The notes below the pieces were generated by a model. That model was not told the origin of the DNA and searched no databases. It saw only the letters and a program-made list of their open reading frames with translations. Source: Chlorella sorokiniana (taxonomy: Eukaryota > Chlorophyta > Trebouxiophyceae > Chlorellales > Chlorellaceae). Taken from it: 64,000 nt of DNA. Positions 1-10,856 of the stretch are shown in pieces (position 1 is the first letter of the stretch; each line of letters opens with the position of its first letter). The stretch spans positions 2,232,001-2,296,000 of the forward strand of contig CP084611.1 of the NCBI GenBank assembly GCA_025917655.1, in the 5' to 3' direction. The translations under genes and the position numbers were made by a program.

Positions 1-45
1 TTGCTGTCACGAAGCATCATCCCCCACCCCCTGCCGTCCTTGCAG

Positions 46-297
46 GACAACCTGCGCCGCGAGCAGCGCGCCGTCATGGACCTCAACTGCCAGCTCATCT
101 CCAAGACGCTCAACCCGCTGCAGGCGGCGCACTACATGCTCAAAGCGTACCCGCAGCACTGCGACGCCCTTGCCCTCTCCAACACGCTGGCCAAGCAGCT
201 GGGGCGGGAGGAATTTGGCACGGCGGCCGACCCAGGCCTCCACAGCGCAGCAGTCGTCAGCGCCGGGTGCGGCCCGTCGGCGGTGGGCTGCTGCTAA
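46..297 (+). CDS. 3'-terminal exon of an unidentified gene, cut by the window edge
   Basis: A pyrimidine tract ending in TTGCAG at 45 is followed by an open frame to a TAA stop at 295-297. The exon encodes about 83 residues. The first half looks like real protein: a charged helix (NLRREQRAVMDLN) and then a Leu/Ala-rich helix around LNPLQAAHYMLKAYP. The last 30 residues are Ala/Gly-rich and low in information. The helical pattern recalls the tail after the zipper in some algal bZIP factors, but no basic region is present and I do not claim that identity. Most of the gene lies left of the window. Confidence 0.5.
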   Translation, partial: DNLRREQRAVMDLNCQLISKTLNPLQAAHYMLKAYPQHCDALALSNTLAKQLGREEFGTAADPGLHSAAVVSAGCGPSAVGCC

Positions 298-736
298 CGC
301 AGGCTTGGGACACGGTGGGCGTGCTGCGCACGCGCTGGAATCATCGTTGCCCACCCTTCGCCCTCGGAATAACCTCATGTTGTGCTCGCTGCAAGGCGAT
401 CGTTCTCAATCCCTGTGCCTGGCCTGCCTGCATCCTCGACAGGCACGTCTTGCTTCCCTCTGTACCACCCCCCGCTGTATTCTCTGTTGCTGAGCCAGCG
501 CTGCCCAGCCTGGTCATGCCTGCCGCCTGGCCATGCCTGCCTGCCGCTTGATCCGAGGCCTCTCCCTGCTTGTGCAAGAAGAACTCAGCCACTTGCACTG
601 CTGTTTGGGGGTCTACTATATGAGAGTATGGCCAGCGTGCCCCTCCACCTGCCCCGGGCATGCCCTTCTGTGAACCCCAGCTTTGCTTCTTTTCTTGAAA
701 GCAAAGAGCTGAAGCAGGCACAGTTTGTAAGCAGAA
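298..736 (+). other. 3' UTR between convergent genes
   Basis: No coding signal is seen. The stretch is C/T-rich on the plus strand and less GC-rich than the flanking exons. It fits the 3' UTR of the left gene, ending just after a TGTAA, and probably also the 3' UTR of DNA2, whose stop is at 737. No TGTAA for the minus strand was seen here. Confidence 0.5.
726..730 (+). terminator. TGTAA poly(A) signal of the left-edge gene
   Basis: TGTAA is the usual polyadenylation signal of chlorophyte nuclear genes. This one lies 429 bases after the stop at 297 and only a few bases before the stop of the convergent gene DNA2. Confidence 0.55.
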
Positions 737-3700
737 TCACGTGCGAGGGAGAGGAGCAGGTGCGGGGATCACCCCCACGACGGGTGCTATCAGCAACACC
801 GCCCCGCGCGCCCTACTGCGCTTGCTCCTGGCCCCCCGCGTGGCGGCCTGCGCAGCCGCCACCGCGTCTGGCGGCAGGGCCAGGTACCAGCCACGCTGTC
901 GCACCAGGTCCAGCAGGCGGGCGAAGAGGGGCAGGGCTGCCAGCGTGGAGGCGTCCCCCAGCAGCACCAGCTTGCACTTGGCCCGCGTGATGGCCACGTT
1001 GATGCGCCGCCAGTCGGCCAGCAGCTTGCCTGCAGGGGTGGATGACCAGTAGGCGGCCTGGCACACCAGCCAGCGGCTCTCGGGCCAGCAAGTCGGCCGT
1101 GGTGCAAGCAGGGAGTGGGGCGTAGCCCCCCCTTCTCCCAGCCCCCCCCACCCACCTGCCTCCCGCTCCTCGTTGCTGCGCACCAGCGACAGCACCACCG
1201 CCTCCTTGTCCCGCCCCTGGCACTTGTCCACCGTCAGCACCTCCACCCCGCCCAGCCCGCCCCCACGGCACAGGCGATCCAGCAGCGCCACCTGGCCCAG
1301 TGGTGGGGGAGGGGGTGGAGGGGACAGCGAGCGAGGGGCAGGGCGCAGGTTGGGCGGTGGGCTTGGTTGGTTGGCAGGGGGCTGATGCCAGGGCATGGCA
1401 GGGTGGCAGGGTGGGCATGCACAGCGGGGGATCACCCGCCCTCCCCCAACACCCCCAAAGCTCGCCCGCACCTGCGAGCGGTAGGGCGAAATGGCGGCAA
1501 AGTGCTCCTGCGGCAGCCCCGCCGCCGCTGCCGCTTGGAGCAGGAGCAGCAGGAGGCGCGCCTCGCCGGGGTTGCTGACAGCGTCGCCCGCCACTGCAGG
1601 CAGGCGGGGGCCGCTGGTGAGGCGGGCGCGCACAGGCCGGCGGGGGCTGGCGGCAGCACAGAGCGGCAACCCCCTCCCCCGTGCCCAGCAGCGTGGCGGC
1701 GGCGGCCCACCCGCCTCGCGCGCCCCGCCGCCGCCGCGGTGTCCAGGAAGATGACGCGGCGCTGCGGCTCCAGCGCCGCCCGCACCCAGCCTGGCTGGCG
1801 GGCCAGCGCCGAGGCAGCCGAGGGCGGCAGCTGCAGCGTGGCCTGCGCAATGTCGTCTGCACAGGGGGCGGGGCAGCGTGGTGGGCGGGCCAGGCGGCCA
1901 GGAAAGGAGGCAGCTGCCGCGACCACGGCATGCCTGTACACCGCCCAGGCGGCCCGCTGCCCCACGCAGCCACGCATGTAACGCCCCCAGAGCCGGGCCG
2001 CGCACGCACCGCTGCCGCAGCGCAGCGCGCCGCCATAGACGAGGGCGTTGGGCAGGGCCTGCACGTCGGCGGCCATGCGGTACTGTACCGCCAGGCGCAC
2101 CACCGCGCCCGGCTGCGCGTCAGCCAGCCGCTTGAACAGCGACTCGCCCAGGCCCCCGCCTCCGCCTGCCGGCTGGCCACCAGCGGCGGCAGCTGGTTGT
2201 GGTCGCCCACCAGCACAAAGGCGCGGGCACGCAGCAGCGGGCCCAGCGCCGCAGGCAGCACCATCTGCGGGGTTGGGGGGTGGGGGGGGCGAGGGGCAGC
2301 ATTGGGTGGCACATGCGAGGCAGAGCGGGGCACCGGTCCTACGCATGCCGGGCAGCAGGGAGTGGCAGCAGGCAGGGCGGCGGATGAGGGCGATGCCCCC
2401 CCCCCCCACACACACACCTGCCCGGCCTCGTCGACGATGCACACGTCAAAGAGGCGGCCCCGCAGCAGGGCGTGCCCCATGCCCAGGCTGGTGGCGGCAA
2501 ACTGCGGGGCGGGTGGGAACAGCAGGCGCGTCGCGGGCTGCAGGGCAGGCTGGGGCGAACGCGGCGCCCCGCCCTCCACCCCCCACCCCACCCACCACGG
2601 GCACCGCGTCTGCCAGGCGTGCCAGGCCCCGCGTCGTCCTGCCCGGGTACCGCTCGCCGCCCGGCATCCAGGGCCGCAGCGCGGGTGCACCCCGCCTGCC
2701 GCCCCAGGCGCACAAAGGGCACCCCTGCCCCTCCCCCTCCCCTGCCGCCAACTTCAGCAAGATGTTGTCCACAGCGCTACGGACAGGACGGAGGGGGGCC
2801 AGTGAATGGTCGGCTGCATGGAGAGCAAAGCAAAGCTGCGGGGGCGCCCATCCAACAGCCAACCGACCGACATCCGCCCACAGCTGACACCCGCCAGCCA
2901 GCGGGGCTGCCGTCGGCCGCAGTCCTGCGGCACCCCTCATTCACCCACGGGCGCGCCGTCGGCCCCGCCCCCACCTGTTGGTGTAGGATGTGAGCAGCAC
3001 GCGCTGCCCCCGCGCCACCAGCGCCCGCACCATGGCCACCACGGTGGTGGTCTTGCCCGCGCCGGGCATGCCCAGCACCAGCGCATAGTCGCGCGCAGCC
3101 AGCACCCGCTGCACCGCCACCTCCTGCTCCGGGTTCAGGCCCGGCAGCGGCGGTCCGGCGGCGGCGGCGGGGTCGGGGGCGGCGAAGCCAGGCGCCTCCA
3201 GGCCCACCACCAGGCGGCGCAGGCGAGCGGCGTGCAGCGACTGGGGCGTCTCCCCGCCGACCGCGATGCGCCCGGTCTGGGGGTCCCTGCTGGTCTCGTG
3301 CTCGCGCCTGCGTGGCGGCAGCGGGGATGGGCGGGGTGGGCCTCCCGGCCGCGCGGCAACACACGCCAGCGAGGCGAGGCAGGCCGGGCAGCAGCGGGGC
3401 GCGGCGCAGCGCCGCTGCCAGCCCACCTGAACAGGGCAAACAGGTTGCCACGCAGGCGGGTGAAGGTGCTGGAGACGTCGTCGCGGTCGAGGCGCCAGCG
3501 CACGGCGGGGTCAAAGGGCGGGGGGACGCGCCGCCCACAGCCGGCGGCGGCGGCCCCTTGGGCAGCAGCAGCCCCCGCCGCAGCGCCTTGTTCATCGACA
3601 CGGTGAGGCTGGAGGCGCTGGCGGCGGCCAGGTAGCAGCGGGCGACGGCGACGTGCTGGCCTGCATGGGGGAGGGGGGCGGGGGGGGCACCAGCAGAGGG

Positions 3701-6700
3701 GGAGCTGAGCTGAGCGGGCGCCCAGCAACCGGGCCCTGCTGCCTGGCGGGCGCGGGCGAGCAGCGCTGCGCTCCATGCCGGGGTTGCAGCCCCCACCTTC
3801 CACCGACAGCACCAGCATGTCGCCCTGCTGGAAGCCGCAGTCCAGGGCGGCGCCGTCGGGCGGCAGAAGCTGTAGAGCAGCTGCTCCTCGTCCACATGCT
3901 GCGGCGGGCGGGGCGGCAGCATGTGGAACAGCGGGCGGGGCGGCATGCGGCAAGCACATGTCGCCCCTGCAGCCGTCGACGAGGCGCACGCAGCTGGGCA
4001 GGGCCTTGCGTGCCCCATGCTGGCGGCGCCCCCACCGACAGCGCCAGCCCCGCCACGCATCGCCCCAGCAGCTGGCGCTGTGGGCCGGGCATGGCCCAGA
4101 TCTCGGGCGCCGCGCGCAGCTGTGCGCCTCCTCCAGCGTTACCAGGCCCTCCCACTTGCGCAGGAACTCGCAGTCTGGGGTGGGGTGGGGTGGGTGGGGG
4201 CAGCTGCTCTGATGCAGGAGACGAGGCGGCGCCCTGTCTGCCAATCCCTGTCTGCCAATCAAGTGGCATGCGCGGCCCCCCCCACTCACACATACACACA
4301 CACACCTCCCCCATCCCAGCTCACCCTGCTGCGTCATGTGGCCAGCAGCCTGCTCGTACTTGGCCGCCAGCTCAGCCTGCACACGGTCCTGCTGGCCGCG
4401 CCGCCCGCCGCCCCCACAAACGCGTCGGCGGTGGCGCCTCGCCCCCTCCGCCCTGAAGGCCAGCGCGCAGTTGGCCCGCTGGAAGCACCAGTTGCACTGC
4501 CGCTTCTCCTCAGCTAGCGGCGGCATCTCGCGGTGGGCCACCGCCGCCGCCAGCCGGTTGCGCACCGCCAGCAGGCAAGCGAGCTCCGCGGGGCGCTTCA
4601 CCACCAGCTGGGGGTCTGCGGGGAGAAGGGGGGCTGGCTGGGCTGGGCTGCCCAAGCAGGTTGGGGGGTGCGGTGCCCAGGCCAACCGCCGCCTGCCTGC
4701 CCTGCTCAGCAGGCGGGCTGCCCCGCCCCGCCTGCGCGCCGCTCACCTGGCTGGCCAGTGTACCAGAGCATGCCCCAGTCCAGGGCGGTACCGTACCGCT
4801 CCTCCATCAGCAGCAGGTAGAGCAGCACCTGGGCGCGGTGGCTGTCGTGGGCGCGCCCCGTCTTGATCTCCACCGGCGCGACGCTGACCTGGCCCCCAGC
4901 AGGCGCGCCTCCGTCCTGTTGCGCCGCGCTCGCCGCCACCGCCGCAGCGGGGCCGCCGCCGCTGCCACGCTGGCCAGGCGCCTGCCCCGGGTCGTCCAGG
5001 ACCAGGGTGCAGCTGCGGGGGGTGCGGGGCGGGCAGGGGTGCAGCGCGGGTGGCAGGTTGCGAGCAGCGCCGGGCGCAGCGGCAGCTGGCGGGGGGTGGA
5101 GGTGGCGTATGGGGCCCCCGCCGCTGCTGCTGGCATCACCGCAGGCAGGCCTGCTTGCACGGCGGCCCGGTCCCATCCACCAAGCCACCCCCTGCCTCCC
5201 CAGCGCCGCACCTGACGTCCACCATGCCCTTCACCCCGTACTTGGTGCTCCAGATGCTTTCCTCAATGTCCAGCACCTGGCCCACAGCCACGCGCCGCGA
5301 CACCTCCCGCCCGCTGCCATAGTCCACCCCCGCACCCAGCAGGGAGTCGGGGGCGGGGGCGGGCGCAGGAAGCGGTGCATCCAGCTGGGGCAGGGAGGGG
5401 GTGCGGTTGAGCCGGGCGGGCAGCTGGGCAGGCGCGCCGGATCCCAGCAGCGTGGCGGCCCGTAGCCACAAACCGCTGCAGCGGTGCGGGCCGTGCAAGC
5501 GCCCAGCCCATCCCAGCCCCTCGCAGGGTTTACGGCATCCGCGTGCTTGGGCCCCAGCCCCCTGGCTGCCGCCTCCCCCAGCGCCCACCGCGTGATGCCT
5601 GGCACCGCCGCCCTCAGGCACTCCAGCGCCGCCTCCTCGCTCAGCTCCACCTCCAGCAGCGCCTCCCCCGCCTGGCCCACGACGCGCTGGGCGGCGGCGG
5701 CGGCCAGCTGGGCGGGCGTGCGCAGGCCCTCCGTCAGCGCGGTCTGCGGCCCGGGCGGGGGCGGGGGAGGGGGCAGGGGGCTGCGTTGAGGCCCATTGCG
5801 GGACAAGTCAGGATGCAGGCAGGCACGGTTGGCGCCAGCATGCAACGCTGCCGCATGCGAGCACCGCCGCTGCAGCGGGCGTAGCACGCGTAGCGTGCGC
5901 GCCGTGGCCCGGCAGCGCCCCCTCCCCCGCACACACACACCTGAATGAGCGTGTGTGTGAGCGTGCCCTTCACCGCCTTGTCGTTGTGCCCGTCCTCCGC
6001 CACGCGCTCATCCAGGAAGGAGCGGCGCGGGCACTCGTGGCTGGAGGTGATGCGGGTGCCCGACAGCAGCACGTCGGGGTGCAGCACCAGCATGCCGCGC
6101 TCCATGTCCAGCAGGCAGTGCCACCGCCCCTCAAACCAGTCCAGCGGCGCCAGCAGGTTGACTGCACCGCCGCGGCAGGGGGGCCCACAGGCAAGGCGGC
6201 TCTTTTGGCGCAGCCAGCAGCACGGCCGTGCAGCAGCGCCGCCGGGGGTCGGCGGCACCGGCTGCCAGGCGGCAGGAGCGGGTGCTGCAGACGGCGGCAG
6301 CTGGGCTGGGGGAAGCGGCGGCGCGCCCCACCTGTGTCGCCCACTCGGTAGGGCAGGTCGGACCAAGGGGGTGCAGGTGGGCGTACACATCGCGGCCCTG
6401 CGCACAGGCAGGTGGCGGTGGTGCTGGGGAACGCAGGGCTGCAGCCCCTCGCGCGCAAAAGCGGGCCGCCTGGCGGGCTCTGGCACGGCGTACCAAGGCT
6501 CGTGCTTCCCGCCTATCCGCTGCGCCCTCGCATCCCACCCCAGCCTTTCCGTGTGCATGCGTGCCCGCTCCCCTGCCCCCTTCCCACCCACCTGTTGCTT
6601 GTTGTGCAGCAGCAGCACCTGCTCATCGGGCCCGCTGAACACCTGGCGCACCTCGTGGAACACCTCGGCGCGGTCGCCCGGCAGGCGGGGCGCATCGCTG

Positions 6701-8484
6701 GCCGCGCTGCCGCCGCCGGGTGGCTGGGGGCCGCCTTGCTGCGCGCGCTGCCGCAGCGCCGCCGCCTCAAACTGCTCCAGCAGCTCGGGAGCGGGCTCGT
6801 CATCGTCCCACCCGGCATCGCAGGCCTGTGGTGCCGCCGATGCAGGGGTGCCGCCGCTGCAGGGGGTGCCGCCGCGGGCAGGCCTGCCGCCCCCGCCTGC
6901 ACCTGGTGCGTCGCAGGCTGGGCCTGGCACCTGGGCGGGCCCCTTACCTCCTGCTGCTGCTGCTGCCGGGCAGCCGCTGCTGCGGGGTGCTGGGCGGGCG
7001 GCGGAGCTGCCTGCTGCGCGGGGCGGCCCTCTGCGTGCGGCTCAGGCAGCGCAGGCTGGCGGGCTGGCGGGGTGTGGCGAGGCTGGTGCATGCGGCGCTG
7101 CTGCCCCTGCCTGGCCGCCGCGTGGCGCTGCTCCACCTGAGTCAGCAGCTCCAGCTCCAGCTGCGCCATCAGCGCATCCTCCTCGTCCTCGCCGCACGGC
7201 TTGCTGCCGCCGCCGCCCTTGCCGCCGCTGGCACACTGCTGCAGAGGCTGCGCCGGCTGGCACGCCCTTTGCTGCTGGGCCCCGTTCTGGCGGCTAATGC
7301 CAGGCGGCGGCATAAGCTGCTGGCTGCCCGTGGGTCCATCCAGGGGTGGGGGGCGGCGGGTGGGGGCGCCAGGCCCCCGCCCTGACCCGGCTCCTCGCCG
7401 CCGCTGCAGCAGGCCCCCACGGCAGCAGGCGAGTTCTCCTTGTTGCCGGCGTCCACGCGTTGTGGCGGCGCGCTGTGGCTCCGCCCCCGGTGGCTGGGGC
7501 AGCGCCGCACCTGTTCCTGCCTCGTCCTGCTCGTCGCTGCCCCCACCACCCGCTCTACCTGCTCCAGCAGCTCCAGCAGCGCCTTGCGCTTCTGCCCCGC
7601 CTGCCGCTTCTTGCCGCTGCTGCCCAAGCGCAGCGCGGCGCCCGTCCGCCCACGCCCGCTCCCGCCCCCGAGCCAGCCAAGCTGAACTTGACTGAGGAGG
7701 CTGGGGTGTGGCGGCCGCGAGCACTGCTGCCGCCCGCCCCACCCTGCCGCTTGAGGATGCTGCGCAGGTGGGTGGCAGGTGTGCGGTGGGCGGCGCCGCC
7801 GTTGCCAGGCCCTGTGCCGCTGTCCAGGGGTGGTGGCCCGGACTGGCAGGAGGCCTCGGGCGCTGCCGCCCACGCAGCATCCTGTGCAGGCTGAGCAGCA
7901 GCAGCTTGCTCGTGCTGCTGCCCCGCCAGCAGCCCATCCAGCAGCTGCTCCCCAGCCAGCAGCATGCCGCTGTGCGCCGCCAGCGCGCTGCCCCGCTGCC
8001 GCACGTCCCGCGGCTGCTGTGCCGCCGATATCAAGAGCTGCTTGATGGTGCTCAGCTCCTGAGCGCCGCTGGCGGGTGCCGCCACCGCGACGGGGCGGCC
8101 CAGGTTGCTGAGGCTGCGTGCCTGGGGCTGCGCGCTGGCACCAGGGGAGTCGTGCCACACCACTTGCATGGCGTCGGCGTCCTGGCTCATCGCAAACTGC
8201 GGGATTTTGGGGCATGTGGGTAGGGGCTCGCAAGCCGGGCCGGCGCCCCAGGCGTTGGGGTGCAGGCGCCCCTTGTGCAGGCTCACAGCGGCAGGCGCCC
8301 TTACGTTGTCGATGGGCCCCATGTCTTGCAGGGCAGTCAGGTGCTTGTGCAGCACGGAGCGCCCTCCCAGGCTGGCGGCGCCACGGTGGGACCGCGCCTC
8401 TGGCAGGGGCCGACCAGCTGGGGCACCGGGCGACACTTGGCGTACGTCATCCCTGCTGCCTTTGTGGCCATTTTTATCCTGCAT
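737..8484 (-). CDS. DNA2: DNA2-type DNA replication helicase/nuclease
   Basis: DNA2 is a nuclear and mitochondrial enzyme that trims Okazaki flaps and resects broken ends, using a RecB-like nuclease and a superfamily 1 helicase. Minus-strand order is as follows. A Gln/Ala-rich N terminus (about 7,500-8,480) is low in information. The nuclease core starts with GTRITSS and a Cys (SHECPRR, about 6,010-6,060). Next come a DIEESIWS segment and PVEIKTG (about 4,850-4,880), the catalytic Glu-x-Lys strand. A CNWC-x5-C group near 4,490-4,515 supplies the other three cysteines of the 4Fe-4S cluster. The helicase follows: Walker A GMPGAGKT (about 3,051-3,073), DEAGQ (about 2,420-2,445), GDHNQLPPL (about 2,185-2,210), [16 protein letters not shown] and NVAITRAK near the C terminus. 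At least ten introns are needed. One base is missing in the C run at 2153-2157. The start at 8484 is uncertain because the N terminus is not conserved. Confidence 0.93.
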
Positions 8485-9664
8485 ACGTCACAGAACAAAG
8501 TTGCAGCAGGCCGGATGCAGCAGCGTGCTGCCTGATGCACACAAGCAGCTGGCGGTGGCAGCCCGGGCGGCGGCAGCACTTGAACTGAGGCAAGACTTGG
8601 AAGCAACAAGCGTGTTCCTCGCGCCTGATGCTCGACATCGTGAGCTTTGTCAAAGAAGCGCGTTATATCGGCTCCTGCAGCCTCTGGCAGGCGCGCCTTT
8701 TGTTCAGCCCCGCCTGCAAGCAGGTGGGGTCAGGCGGAGTGTAGAAGGGATGGCACTGTAAAATTCGCACGGAACTGATGCGCGCAAACGATCTCTTGGC
8801 GAGGAACACTACTCGCCTTGGGCCCCTTCATAGAAGGGAGGTGGATTCAGTGGTTACCGGCTGTTCACACTTGCAGGCATCGCGGACATGCAGATACAAG
8901 CAATATATTGACGGCAGCGCGGGCGTCGGGAACCCAGATGAGAACAGCTGAGAAGCCAAGCAAGCTTTGCACGCTGAGCTTTCCAGCGTGCAAAGACCTG
9001 CTGACCTTGCACACATGCTGGTTGCTTTGTGCCCTAATGCAGCTTGCACTTCCTTTGACCCAGACACAATTTCAACCATTTACGGCCAGCGCCGGCCTTA
9101 CTGCTTGCAGTATGCGCCAGCCGTCTTTCCTGTGCCTTGCCCCCCTGTGGTATCTGGCTTGTGTTCCACCAAGAGTTTCAGGCGACACCTTGCTTGTGGA
9201 CAGGCTGCATATGTGGATGACACGACACACTATGCACATTGTATTGGCATCATCCTGTTGCTCCAGGGTGACCCCACCGGTTCTTGGCCCAAGGGCGGGC
9301 GCAGCTGTCAGCCCCTGCCGAAAACCTTTGCAATACTACCTCTCGTTCCAATTCATCATTTCTGCCAAGTTCAGGGTACTCCGCCTTGCAGAGCCGCACG
9401 GTTTCTACACAACGAGGGGTTGGAGCCCCAGCATCCTCGACGACCAGCGCATGAGGTGAAAACATGCACATTATACCTGTTTTGCAACAGGTTAGAAGGA
9501 CTTTTCATTCAGTGGTTCACAGGTCAAGTTTTCCATTCGCCGCCGGGGAGGAAGGTCGCGGACAGAAGGTGGTGCATTGTGGTCTGTGTCCCAGCAGTTC
9601 GCTCCCGTTTGCAGTGATTTACACTGAACTAAAGCCAACGGCCGGGCAGCAGCTGCCAAACGCC
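8485..9664. other. Intergenic region between divergent DNA2 and RPS16
   Basis: This 1.2-kb gap has lower GC than its neighbours. It should hold both promoters and 5' UTRs. An open frame of 216 codons on the plus strand (8967-9617) has no recognisable domain and an unbiased composition. A TGTAA occurs on the plus strand at 8757-8761 with no supported gene ending there. No TATA box was convincing. Confidence 0.5.
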
Positions 9665-10634
9665 ATGGCCCTCCTCCAGAGCGCCTTCACGATGCGCAGC
9701 AGCAGCCTGTCCTTCAAGAGCAGTGTGGGCGGCACGCAGCAGCTTCAGGTGCACCTCCGAGCCGCCACAAAGGCCTCTTATCCCGCCCCCAGCATGCGTG
9801 GCGCCCGCCCGGGGCCTTCGATGGCCGCCGCTGCTGAGCTTCTGTGGCCCTTGTGCCTCCCTGCAGACCGTCCGGGCGCAGCCACGCTGCCCCGCGGGCA
9901 TGCCGCTGGTGGAGAACCGCGTGCGGGTAAGCGGCGCCAGTGGCAGGGGGCGCCTGTGGCAGCAGGCAAAGACTGGTGGTCAGCAGGCTGAGCCGCGCGG
10001 CTGGCAGCAACTGCCAGTGGCTTTGTGCAGCGCCTCTGCTCTGCATGCTTGTCATCAGCACGGCCAGGTCGTGGCTGCAAGCAGCTGTGGAACGCAGCGT
10101 GTGCGCAGCGGCCCTGCCCGCATCTTCATCCCGTGACTGGCCGGCTGCTAGGCCCGCCGGTGCAGTTTTTACCAGCAGTCCAGCAGGCCATGAAGCCATG
10201 CTGCAAGCCTTGCCTGCCTGCAGATCCGGTTCACGCGTATGGGCCGCAAGAAGCTGCCCTTCTACCGTATCGTGGCAGTGGACTCGCGTGTGCGCCGTGA
10301 CGGCGCCCCCTCGAGTACCTGGGCTGGTACAACCCGCTGAACAGTGAGCGCCTGCTGCGCACAGACCGCTTCCCTCACCCCATCCACCCCCACCCGCATG
10401 TGCCGCCTGGCAAACATACATGGGGCAGCATGCGCAATGCGCGCAAGGTGTTGCCCCGCTGAACCAGGGGCCGCGCCGACGTGCTGCTGTTGCCAAGTTG
10501 CTGCTGCTCCCCCGACCCCCCCCGCAGAGGAGACCAACCTCAACGCCCCCGCCATCAAGAAGTGGCTGTCCAACGGCGCGGAGCCCTCTGAGACCGTGGC
10601 CTCGCTGCTGAAGAAGGCCATGATCCTGGAGTGA
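9665..10634 (+). CDS. RPS16: Organellar 30S ribosomal protein bS16, nuclear-encoded
   Basis: bS16 binds 16S rRNA early in small-subunit assembly. There are four exons: 9665-9748, 9867-9926, 10224-10343 and 10527-10634. Exon 1 encodes a Ser/Gln-rich targeting peptide ([17 protein letters not shown]) typical of plastid or mitochondrial import. The S16 fold then starts at [16 protein letters not shown] and continues with [24 protein letters not shown] and [15 protein letters not shown], ending MILE. The mature part is about the usual 80 residues. The C run at 10306-10310 lacks one base, which shifts the frame inside a conserved stretch. Plastid location is inferred. Plant RPS16 can be imported by both organelles. 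Confidence 0.92.
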
Positions 10635-10662
10635 GGGCGGCGCACCCGCCGGCCCCTGGCCC

Positions 10663-10686
10663 CAGCAGCAGCAGCAGCAGCAGCAG
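10663..10686 (+). repeat. (CAG)8 microsatellite in the RPS16 3' UTR
   Basis: Eight perfect CAG units lie 29 bases after the RPS16 stop, in untranslated sequence. Confidence 0.9.
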
Positions 10687-10799
10687 CCGCGGCGTGCACG
10701 GCTGGGAGACGCGTGGCTGTCCTCCCTCGCAGATCCCGCAATCCCTGCCGTGCCGCCGCAATTTCTCTCCCAGCACACATTGTGCCCCACCCCTAACTG

Positions 10800-10804
10800 T
10801 GTAA
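10800..10804 (+). terminator. TGTAA poly(A) signal of RPS16
   Basis: TGTAA lies 166 bases after the stop codon and 53 bases before the end of the convergent carrier gene. Confidence 0.75.
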
Positions 10805-10856
10805 ATCCTAGGTTGGTCCTCATGCCTGCCGGGCGTGTTGGTAGCTGGGCTAGTGG

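Noticed and set aside
737-8761. Many long plus-strand open frames opposite DNA2
   Set aside because: They are Arg/Pro/Ala-rich antisense shadows of a GC-rich gene, with no domain and no splice logic. The minus strand carries all DNA2 motifs.
8757-8761. TGTAA as the end of a plus-strand gene
   Set aside because: No supported plus-strand coding exon lies upstream; the frames there are antisense to the DNA2 N terminus.
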